Source: Lingula anatina (lineage: Eukaryota > Brachiopoda > Lingulata > Lingulida > Lingulidae). Taken from it: a DNA stretch of 28,599 bases. The position numbers were made by a program, and so were the translations under genes. Shown here piece by piece: positions 20,767 through 28,599 of the stretch; within the stretch, counting starts at the first letter, position 1; every line of letters begins with the position of its first letter. The notes under the pieces were generated by a model that worked only from the letters and a program-made list of their open reading frames with translations, was not told the origin of the DNA and ran no database searches. Where the stretch lies: NCBI RefSeq assembly GCF_001039355.2, contig NW_019773513.1:430448-459046 (forward strand). The letters are read 5' to 3'.

Positions 20767-21697
20767 TTAAAATAACCTGGTATTCTCTAATTGAAGACCA
20801 ATATTTCTTGGAATACCGTAGAACATCGCAAGAAAGGTTGAAAAGAACACATATGTAGATATTACTGGAAAGAAGAACAGGGAGTTGGCGCTGGAGAGAG
20901 AGTTAGCTTTATCGATGGAAAAGGGAATGCAGCACCCACATCTTGGTAAGTCACTAGCCTTACATCCTAGGGTGTCGACATTCGTTTCATTTATGGTTTG
21001 ATTGGTCACCACTGGGTCAAACGTATCAACTATGTCCGGGCAATCATAGACGTCAACTTGCATCGCAGCCAGCTCGTGGTCAGTCATGACGACAGACACT
21101 TTGTAACCGCATTCTTTACGTATGTCATACTGAATGATATCGTCTGATACCAAGGGATATAAGCCAGCTACAGTCTTCATACCGTTGTGTAGATTAACGT
21201 AGATGTCCCTGTAGTCGGTTTCAAATTGGAATATTCTGGCGTTGTAGGTGTTTGGGGGTTCCACGTGGAACAATATGGTTACATAGAGATCCGTTCCCTC
21301 GATATTGTATACCAATGATCCTTCAGGTTTTCCATCTTTTTTCTCTTGATCAAACTCGAGGATAGTGGCTTTCCTGGGGCCGATTCTCTTCGGTGGAATT
21401 GCTTTCATTTTTGATGCTTTAGTATACACTACCGGGCCCACCAAGGCTTTTGTGTCCAAGAAATTACGTATGGTCACAATGCAAGTGCGAGTAACGGACT
21501 CCTGAAAATTTAACATTTGAAATGTAAAAGAAGTTAACGAGTACAAGATAATTAAGGAATTTTCTTATGGTAGATTACTTTCGCAGAACCATTTCTTTTC
21601 CATGCCGAAAAAATAAGATGGTAATCGAATCCTGCTACTTAGCCCGTATTAATTCATCAAAAATGAAAACGAAACATTTGATCGCACACACAAACAC

Positions 21698-21728
<31 letters not shown>

Positions 21729-22017
21729 GAGAGAAACTCAATCAAACACTTACAGGCAAAATACTAAATATTTGGTTAACGAGTTCAAATCCTGCCTGTA
21801 TAACAGAAATGACCGTGCCGATAACCGATACGGCCCTCTCGGCACGTAAATTGACATCGTCTATTTGTGAAGTGTTTCCCAATTCTTCTTCTATAGTAAA
21901 GAAGTGTGAAGAATTTTGGTCTACAGCATCACCAGATAAAATACCGTCAGCAGTGGCTTCGCTGAACTGGATGAAAAGCAAAACAGAGATGACCGTGGAT
22001 ATAATCCTGAAACCCAT
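20767..22017 (-). CDS. Actinoporin-like protein, gene B (secreted, C-terminally anchored), two exons
   Basis: Exon 1 is 22017-21754 (88 codons) and exon 2 is 21501-20767. They join in phase 0 across a short 252-bp GT-AG intron to give 332 residues. The order is the same as in gene A: signal peptide (1-23), propeptide ending R58-A-E-R61, amphipathic helix (about 62-88), beta-type core with GTDLYVTILFHVEPP and CGYKVSVVMTDHE segments, a CGCC cluster and a hydrophobic C-terminal segment. Two sequons (NQT, NET) precede the cysteine cluster. The ancestral TAA stop that follows the PR-x-x-G-L end in gene A is CAA here, so eight extra residues (QLENTRLF) are added before the next stop. The core has a charged KKDGK loop where gene A has SSGE. 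It has no Trp. It is the left arm of an inverted repeat with gene C. Confidence 0.72.
21698..21735. repeat. GA-rich microsatellite next to the gene B 5' splice site
   Basis: An imperfect GA/GAAA array whose edge lies 18 nt inside the intron from the exon-1 donor at 21753/21754. It reads as a CU tract in the transcript. Confidence 0.9.
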
Positions 22018-22488
22018 GCTGGACTAATTTAAACTGACCGCACCTTACATTCGATTTGTCGCGGTAAGTATACACAGCTTGTCTGGAGAGACTTGATGGA
22101 GTGACTCCAAATTGATCCGCCTCCCACTTTTGTGCAAAACAAACATTACGACCGAAGATAATTTTATTTACGTCTTGTGACCTCAATAGTCTGAGTGGTG
22201 GGAGAGTGACACCGCCTTGACGATCACCATGATAACCATCTGAACCGAATTAAGGTACACATGATACTCATACATTGCACACGCTCAACTGCAAATTACT
22301 TTGTCATAATTCTTTTGAAAGCAAAAATTTCAAGAAAAGGGTTACACGTAAAAAGTAAAATAACTATATAAACCAAACCTCTCTCTTGGTTTGTAACAGT
22401 TAAATTGTTTAGGTTGCACGAATGCTAATGCATTTGACAAGGTGATTCCCTATTGATCTGTCTACTTCTTTCGTGGAAAAACAAACAG
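22018..22488 (-). promoter_or_regulatory. Conserved 5' flank of gene B
   Basis: Reverse-oriented match to the 5' flank of gene C, including a GAAAGTA/GAATGTA-type box just upstream of the ATG, an AATAAAATTATC block about 150 nt upstream, and a TTATGACAAAG block. At 22325-22400 it holds a more decayed version of the exon-1 relic seen at 25709 upstream of gene C; here the ATG is lost. Confidence 0.45.
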
Positions 22489-22920
22489 GAAAGATAATTT
22501 TATTTGCGTTTTGTGATATCTATGCCGTCTGTGGTTGGAGTGGCAACGAATTTATAATCTTCCAATTCATCTCGTACAATTCATCTGCCCATGGGTCCCC
22601 CATGTTACTTAGCGCACTACCCCTGGGGTATTATAGTATGATGCGATCTCCATATGCTCCGCATTAAAATCTCTCCTATATAAGCTTGACCTCTATACGT
22701 TATAATGATACTCATTTGTGTATATGTAACATTTCTGCTATTTTAGAACGTTGCAGATAGTTGCATGTGTTCATAATTTGATTGTACCTTATTTGTAAAG
22801 ATGTACATGTGTATCAATAAAGTAGATATACAGTCGTATATTTTATAGGTAATTAATATTATAGCATGCATATGTACATGAATTTAAAGTTTTTTTCAGA
22901 ATTTTTTGTTGCATTGAACG

Positions 22921-23115
22921 TAAGAGCTCATTCAGAACAGCGGACTATCAATCAGAACCTCGGATTAAATATGGCGACCGCCTAAAAAGCTTGCCGCTTA
23001 ATTCCCGATTAGACACTGAATAGGTTCCGCGCGTGGATAGGGCAACAAGCAGTCTAGTGGGTCGGTCATATTTGAGCCGTGAATCTGTCAGCCCGCTGTT
23101 CTAAATGCGCTCTAA
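22921..23115. mobile_element. 195-bp MITE-like element with TAA-flanked inverted ends
   Basis: The ends read GAGCTCATTCAGAACAGCGG and, inverted, GAGCGCATTTAGAACAGCGG. Weaker pairing continues for about 60 bp. Both ends are flanked by TAA, compatible with the three-base target duplication of PIF/Harbinger-type elements. The GAGC start and an internal TAAATATGGCG motif link it to the foldback element in lysozyme intron 1. Confidence 0.65.
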
Positions 23116-23741
23116 GTGAACAGCTTTATTATTAATAAGTGACAGGTCTTTAGATATACATGTAGAATATAGCAGACTTATGAATAACTTTTACGTATGT
23201 TCTTTTTGTTTACATCAACTACATGTGTTCTCCTGTCCGTGTACAAGAAGGGGGGTGTTTTCTATTTCGTCAGAAAAAAATAATACAAAAATAAAATAAA
23301 TAAGAAAAAAATAATAAAACGGCCGTCATACATGTAGGTATGAAGAACTTGAAGGGAAGCCAGATCTAGATATTTACAATGGTTATGTCTCTGTCATCCT
23401 ACTCATGGAAAAACGAACCAAGACAGTAGCCTGTTCTCGAATGGCATGAGTCACATGTATTTACATTTAATCAACCCAACAGGTGTATACATACAAAGCG
23501 TTGAAAAATCAAAAAGGTAAGAGACCCATAATCGGTTTAGTAGTGGACGGGAGAGAACGGTGTTCTACTACCAATAAGATAATCACCATCGGGAAAATGG
23601 CCGTGCCGGAGAGAATTTTTGTAATATTAGATTAAGAAACAAAGGAACATTTCGGTATCATCATTTTCTAAGGTTCGTAAGGTTTGACATGTCCAATAGC
23701 ATAGCTTGAACGAAAAGTTAAAGCGTCAGTGTGCGTATGTT

Positions 23742-23759
23742 GGGGGGGGGGGGGGGGGG
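23742..23759. repeat. Poly(G) tract, 18 nt
   Basis: Eighteen consecutive G. The real length is uncertain in any short-read assembly. Confidence 0.9.
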
Positions 23760-23951
23760 ATGATAAGGGAAACCCATCATTCCTTTTTTTTCTGATGGGG
23801 ATATCAAACTTTACAGTATTACGCAGTTGTAGTCTTATACAGTCCTGCATATCTCGTTATTTCATCGTTCTTTTATCCACGTTTAATTTGGCCAAATGCG
23901 TGGATTGTAATGACTTATTTATTAAGAAAAAAAAACAATAATAAATAGAAT

Positions 23952-24064
23952 ATGGACTTACTTTGAATGTCGGAACGGATTCATTAAACATTGGTTAAAT
24001 TGTTGTTTACCCAAAAAATCTGTTTTTGACCAAAGTGAACAGTTAACTTGTTATCCTTTTAGGA
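23952..24064. mobile_element. Truncated relative of the TTAA-flanked MITE (right half)
   Basis: It follows the right half of the 18928-19176 element through the CATTAA-CATTGG, AAATTGTTGTTTAC and terminal GTTATCC-TTTTA segments, with many substitutions. No left end was found. Confidence 0.5.
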
Positions 24065-24266
24065 GCATATTTGCACAAAAACAGGTAACAAGCCTGTAAA
24101 CATGTAAAGCGCAATCTTATCTTCCACTTGGCCCTGGGTTACGAGTTATTCAACAGTACTTGACTTTTCCCCACCACTTCAACCTTTATATGCTGAGTGC
24201 ATAGTGCAGAGACAGCCAGGATCTGTGAAACCCATATGACCCAGCCGTGAATTGAACCTTGTAGAG

Positions 24267-24443
24267 CCGCATTTTGCAACCGACCGCATTTTGCAACCGG
24301 TTGCAAAATGCGTTCCGTTGCAAAATGCGGTCCTACTAAGTAGAGCCGGATTTTGCAACTGAACGCATTTTGCAACTGCAACGCATTTTGCAACCAAAGA
24401 AAATCATGAAAACGAATTTTGCAACTGCAACGCATTTTGCAAC
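24267..24443. repeat. Array of GCATTTTGCAAC motifs with a perfect 28-bp palindrome
   Basis: Nine copies of the 12-mer or one-base variants lie within about 180 bp, seven direct and two inverted. Positions 24285-24312 form a perfect 28-bp palindrome. The 14-mers at 24267-24280 and 24317-24330 are also exact complements, so a nested hairpin of about 64 nt is possible. TAGAGCCG is also repeated at 24263 and 24341. The family is unknown to me. Confidence 0.85.
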
Positions 24444-24537
24444 CAGGATTTTTTTATATGTTCCTAAAACAGTTTGAAGTACGAAACAGGTAGAATTGGA
24501 GTGGGGACGGGTTTGCTTCGACTAGGTACGCTGAAAC

Positions 24538-25450
24538 TGGTCAGGTTGCCTCTAGGGCGGGGAAAATATATAATCTATTTCTCATTGTAATTTCTTACAC
24601 CATTAGAGTTAGGAAGTTGAAACGTCAGGGAATAATAAAGATATTGTTAGGCATGTATACATAGGGGTGTGGCCGTCCCTAGGGGTGGTTGATTGTAATT
24701 TTACATTGTATTTTCTGTTATCTACCCTTATATCTTTAGAATTATGAAATAAAAGCGTTGGGGATTAATACACCATCGTAAGAAATGTGATGTGCGTGGG
24801 CACTTAAGATTTTTTGTGGTTTGGGGTGTAGTTGTCCCTGGGGGTGGTTGAGATCGTAAGAGATGTGCTCGGGCACATGGGAATGAGTTGGACCGACCCA
24901 GCCAGTAGGATGTGTGAATCTGAAAGCGGTCTTCGAGTTAAGAAGGAAGGGGAATGCAAAGAAAGCAGCAGCCAGCACTTAATAACAGACCTTCGGGTTA
25001 TGCTTGAATGTAGGTCAAGTTAATTAAAAACCCATGCAAGACCCCATATACTTTCAGGAATTCTTGTGCATAGCCTCTGTGTAGCAACACACATGCTAAT
25101 TACTATTTATGATTAATTAACATGTTTGTTTTGTATTTAGAGTTAGATTTAGAGTTAGCTAGTTGAACGCCAGGATTTCTGAGTGTGTAGGGCCTTATGG
25201 TTGGCATGGGTCAAACGGACAGCTTTAACTGGATTCCTTGACCTATATTCCTGCCTACGACTGTAAGTCCATTTAGTGCTATGTGCGCTGCTGCTGTTCT
25301 CTACATTCCTCAAAGACCCATGTACATTCATGAAAAGTGACTGGTTTATCAATCCCCAACGTTTCATGTTCCTAACTCTAAGGGTAGATAGTAGAAATAA
25401 CGGTGCAAAAAACAGAATCAACCACCCCCAGGGACGGCCACACCCATCAA
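24538..25450. repeat. Degenerate tandem repeats of about 125-160 bp, one inverted copy
   Basis: A module with a GGTGTGGCCGTCCCTRGGGG start and a TTAGAGTTAGGAA...GAAACGTTGGGG end can be traced at about 24538, 24662 and 24822 on the plus strand. It recurs inverted at about 25450-25355. It has no coding potential. Confidence 0.55.
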
Positions 25451-25572
25451 AAACCCGGAAGGATTCATACATATCCCTAAAGACATGTTTTCAATCCCAA
25501 TAGCCGTCCGTTCCTAAGTTATATGGTCTAAAGGTAGATATCATAAAGTTTAAATTTATAAATTTTCCTCTT

Positions 25573-26079
25573 CTGTTTGTTTTTCCACGAAAGAAGTCGA
25601 CAGATCAATAGGGAGTCACCTTGTCAAGTGCATTAGTATCCAGGCAAACTGTGCATTTTATTTATGACAAACCAAGAGTAAGGGTTGGTTTATTCAAGTA
25701 CGTACAATATGGATTTCGGGTTAATGTCAATGATCATTTTCTTTTTGTGTGCAGTCCTTTTCTTGGAATGTTTTTTTTTATGACGGATTTATGACAAAGT
25801 AATTTGCAGTTGAGCGTGTGCAATGTATGAGTATGATGTGTACCTTAATTCGGTTCAGATGGTTATCATGGTGATCGTCAAGGCGGTGCCACTCTCCCAC
25901 CACTCAGACTATTGAGGTCACAAGACGTAATAAAATTATCTTCGGTCGTAATGTTTGTTTTGCACAAAAGTGGGAGGCGGATCAATTTGGAGTCACTCCA
26001 TCAATTCTCCAAAGACAAGCTGCGTATACGTACCGCGACAAACCGAAAGTAAGGTGTGGTTAGTTTAAATTTGTCCAGC
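25573..26079 (+). promoter_or_regulatory. Conserved 5' flank of gene C, containing an exon-1 relic
   Basis: It shares ordered blocks with the flanks of genes B and A: CCGAAAGTAAGG about 35 nt upstream of the ATG, AATAAAATTATC near 25929, and TTATGACAAAG near 25790. The same GACAAACC...AGTAAGG-type block also precedes the relic at 25709, showing that the promoter-proximal unit itself was duplicated. Confidence 0.45.
25709..25783 (+). pseudogene. Relic of an actinoporin-like signal-peptide exon
   Basis: The frame starts MDFGLMSMIIFFLCAVLFL, matching the MDFR-x-x-ST-x-x-x-FLLFVLL starts of gene A and the pseudogene at 16512. It ends after 24 codons at a TGA next to a T run. It is preceded by the same 5' block that precedes the real ATG of gene C, and gene C itself starts 371 bp downstream. 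It is too short to encode a mature protein. It could act as an upstream start, but decay is the simpler reading. Confidence 0.55.
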
Positions 26080-27742
26080 ATGGGTTTCAGGATTATATCC
26101 ACGGTCATTTCTGTTTTGCTTTTCATCCAGTACAGGGTAGCCACTGCTGACGATTTTTTATCTGGTGATGCTGTAGACCAAAATTCTTCACACTTCTTTA
26201 CTATAGAAGAAGAACTGGTAGACACCTTGCCAATAGAGAACGTCAATTTACGTGCCGAGAGGGATGCAGCGGTTGTCGGTACGGTCATTACTGTTGAAAA
26301 CGCAAAACTGGACATTATTAACACCATCTTTGATAGTTTGCCCGTAAGTGTTTTTAGTCTCTCTCTCTCTTGTTTGTTTATGTGATTTTGTGTATTTTAA
26401 TACTTTAAAGTTCTTCATGCTATCAAATGTTCCAACTTCATTTTGGATAACTTAAATTGGGTTAAAGTACAGGCTTCAATTATTTCGGCATGAAAAGGAA
26501 AAAGTATTGCAACAGTTATTCTTGATTTGATGTCTATTCGTTCGGTGCATGGTCATATGGTCATACTTTAACGCCATTTACAAAAGTCGATTTTAAGTCG
26601 ATTTTAAACCAGTTATTTCGAAAATATCACTAAGTTTTCACATTTTTTTTTCAAAATATGCTTACTAATTTCATTAAAACAATAAAGCAGTTTTGCTATA
26701 GTGAAGATTTACATGTACAAATACCCTTTTGAAAAAGAGATAAATGTTGACAATATATATCACTATCCTTTTTTCCACAATTATTTCATCAATGGCGGAT
26801 AAAATACGGCACAGCAGGCACATGCTACCGCCATCTTTCTCTGCCCCTCCCCCTAACAGACATAAGCGAAAGAAAAGTGACAAAACCAAGAATTTCCCTC
26901 GTCTTCTTGCCTGTGCGATCATGCAAAGCAATATCTGTAAACCTTTGCACCCCCCTTCATTATCATAATTCAGGATTTGCCGGAGCTCGTTAACTTCAGT
27001 TCTTTTACATTGATTTTCTCCAAATTCTATGTTTTAGGAGGGCATTATTCGCACGCAAATTGTGACCATACGTAATTTCCTGGACACAAAAGCCTTGGTG
27101 GATCCAATTGTATATGTAAGATCATCAAAAACGAAAGCAATTCCACCGAAGAGAATCGGTCCAGGGGAAGCCACTATCCTTGAGTTTGATCAAGCCCAAA
27201 AAGGTGCAGAGCCTGAAGGATCAATGGTATACAATATCGAGGGAACGGACCTCTATGTAACCATATTTTTCCACGTGGTACCCCCAAACACCTACAACGC
27301 CAGAATATTCCGATTTAAAGCCAAGTACTCGGACATATATAAAGCCCTACACAACAGAATGAAGACCGTATCTCACTTATACCCCTTGGCAGCAGACGAC
27401 ACCACACAATTCGTCATTCGTCAAGAATGTGGTTACAAAGTGTCTGTCGCCATGACTGACCACGAGAGGGCTACGATGCAAGTTGACGTCTATGAATGCC
27501 CGGATCCTATTGACCAGACTGTCCTAGTCGTGGCCAATGAAACCGCTACCAAAGCTATAGTCGACCCCCTGACATGTAAGCCTACTGATCTAATAAAATG
27601 TGGGTGTTGCACGAACGTCCGCTTATCGGGATCTCGCTCAAGCGCTAACTCCCTTTTCTTTTTTCCAGTAATATCTACAAATATGTTCTTTTCAATCTTT
27701 TTTGCGATGTTCTACGGTATTCCACGAGATTTTGACCTTTAA
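26080..27742 (+). CDS. Actinoporin-like protein, gene C (secreted, C-terminally anchored), two exons
   Basis: Exon 1 is 26080-26343 (88 codons) and exon 2 is 27038-27742. They join in phase 0 across a 694-bp GT-AG intron to give 322 residues. Features are a signal peptide (1-23), a propeptide ending R58-A-E-R61, a helix (about 62-88, here with a more polar TVENAKLDIIN face), and a core with GTDLYVTIFFHVVPP and CGYKVSVAMTDHE segments. A sequon NET, a CGCC cluster, a hydrophobic segment and a tail ending PRDFDL follow. The cysteine at position 95 of A and B is Gln here, so six core/tail cysteines remain. It has no Trp. An upstream Met eight codons earlier is in frame, but the paralogues and the signal peptide favour the chosen start. 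It faces away from gene B, with which it forms an inverted repeat. Confidence 0.72.
26359..26371. repeat. (CT)n tract next to the gene C 5' splice site
   Basis: Six or so CT units beginning 15 nt inside the intron, in the position where genes A and B have much longer arrays. Confidence 0.85.
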
Positions 27743-28480
27743 TCGGATTGATCCAGGTTTATTTTCGAACTTACAAGTAAAATGCAGACTGGTTACATCT
27801 AATTATCTCTTTGAATGTTGTTTTTAAATTGTAGTGTGTTTTCCATGTAGATCTACAGTTGATTGATTTGTTTCTCCAGAACAATGACATGGAACACGTT
27901 TATGCTTTTTAGACTTCATAAACTGCAAACAGTCAGTAGACATTTTGACGGTGTGTTATAAACACTACATAATATTGGAACGACTGGATGTACAATTTAA
28001 ATTCAAATATGGCATCTTAAAGAAACTGATTTAAAGATTATTAAACCAAAGTGAAATTAACAATCTTCTACTTTTTTATCATAACTTTGCTTATTAGAGA
28101 ATTTTAGTTATAAATCAATATCTTCAAATAGAAGCTTATCTCATTTGAAATAATTAAACTTTTTTTTTTTGCAAACTCATATTATTTGACATCTTTTGCA
28201 TTTGTCATAATCCCAAACTATTTGTTTTACAAAGGCGTTTTCTTTTTTCGACTTAACTACATCTTATGTCCACATTGATCTATCGGAACGTCAAAGTTGA
28301 TCTCCAAAAGCTCGGTAAACTCCAGAACGCCCACGAGGAATCACATGGACATATGACGCGGTTCGGGTTTCCAAATGCTTTGCTCATAGTTCCGTTTGAT
28401 GCAATATCAAATGACGCTCCATCTTAATTCCAAACTACTTTTGTGTTCGAGCACTCCTGTTCTCCAATGCCTGCTCATGA
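27743..28480. other. Region downstream of gene C, probable 3' UTR and intergenic DNA
   Basis: AT-rich. An ATTAAA near 28038 is a possible polyadenylation signal for gene C. No other gene or repeat was recognised. Confidence 0.4.
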
Positions 28481-28597
28481 TCATGTAGAAATTAACCAGA
28501 CATATCCATTTGACAGTCGTAGGTTTAAAAAATTACTCTCTGAGGCCGATATGACCTCCGATTTGTTTTCGGCGTACAGGTAGCCTTCACCGCGGAA
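28481..28597 (-). CDS. Possible C-terminal coding fragment entering from the right edge
   Basis: On the minus strand a frame is open from the window edge and ends at a TGA at 28483-28481, giving about 38 residues that include GEGYLYAENKSEV. The base composition is less AT-biased than the neighbouring DNA. It is too short to assign, there is no visible splice acceptor, and it may be chance. Confidence 0.2.
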   Translation of the reverse strand, partial: FRGEGYLYAENKSEVISASESNFLNLRLSNGYVWLIST

Positions 28598-28599
28598 AC

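Larger units (their letters stand above)
20767..22488 (-). repeat. Left arm of large inverted repeat (gene B and its 5' flank)
   Basis: It is homologous in reverse orientation to 25573-27770, covering both exons and about 470 bp of 5' flank. The flank matches closely, for example the block around the GTGGGAGGCGGATCAATTTGG sequence on the C side. Introns differ in length (252 versus 694 bp). Arm ends were set where I could no longer follow the match. Confidence 0.75.
22489..25572. other. Spacer of the inverted repeat: repeats only, no gene seen
   Basis: This 3.1-kb spacer between the divergent genes B and C contains a MITE-like element (22921-23115), a run of 18 G (23742-23759), a half element (23952-24064), a GCATTTTGCAAC array (24267-24443) and degenerate tandem repeats (24538-25450). 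Open frames are short and mostly repeat-derived. Confidence 0.6.
25573..27770 (+). repeat. Right arm of large inverted repeat (gene C and its 5' flank)
   Basis: Reverse-oriented homologue of 20767-22488. The match begins at the CTGTTTGTTTTTCCACGA segment and continues through both exons to just beyond the stop codon. Confidence 0.75.

Noticed and set aside
24139-24435. Minus-strand frame with repeated CKIRF/LQNA-type units
   Set aside because: The apparent peptide repeats come from the GCATTTTGCAAC DNA array.

Overview
The window looks like nuclear DNA of a lophotrochozoan animal, most probably a bivalve mollusc. The reasons are a spliced goose-type (g-type) lysozyme with GT-AG introns, a family of spliced secreted actinoporin-like genes, AT-rich intergenic DNA full of microsatellites and small foldback elements, and a strongly over-used 8-mer TACATGTA. 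The species is an inference; I cannot search a database. No prokaryotic, viral or RNA gene was found.

Layout. Positions 3-551 hold the last coding exon of an unrecognised gene entering from the left edge, followed by a likely 3' UTR and simple repeats. Positions 3998-9602 are a direct duplication of about 2.8 kb whose two copies meet at a single N (6811). Each copy carries a TATA box and a signal-peptide first exon. Exons 2 and 3 of the g-type lysozyme follow at 9904-10327 and 10805-11459. The lysozyme therefore has either two alternative promoters and first exons, or one locus assembled twice from two haplotypes.

Positions 12923-27742 hold an actinoporin-like cluster: gene A (minus, 12923-14989), a truncated exon-1 pseudogene (minus, 16512-16628), gene B (minus, 20767-22017), an exon-1 relic (plus, 25709-25783) and gene C (plus, 26080-27742). 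A, B and C share one design. Exon 1 is exactly 88 codons and encodes a signal peptide, an acidic propeptide ending in R-x-x-R at residues 58-61, and an amphipathic helix. A phase-0 intron follows, then exon 2 encodes a beta-sandwich-like core, a cysteine cluster and a hydrophobic C-terminal segment. B and C are the arms of a large inverted repeat (20767-22488 and 25573-27770) that faces divergently across a repeat-filled spacer of about 3.1 kb.

The rest is non-coding: foldback or MITE-like elements, microsatellites, a perfect 28-bp palindrome inside a GCATTTTGCAAC repeat array, and degenerate tandem repeats. Functionally the window joins a muramidase to a set of putative pore-forming-fold proteins that appear proteolytically activatable and membrane-anchored. 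An antibacterial or innate-immune locus is a reasonable inference, but it is not shown by sequence alone.
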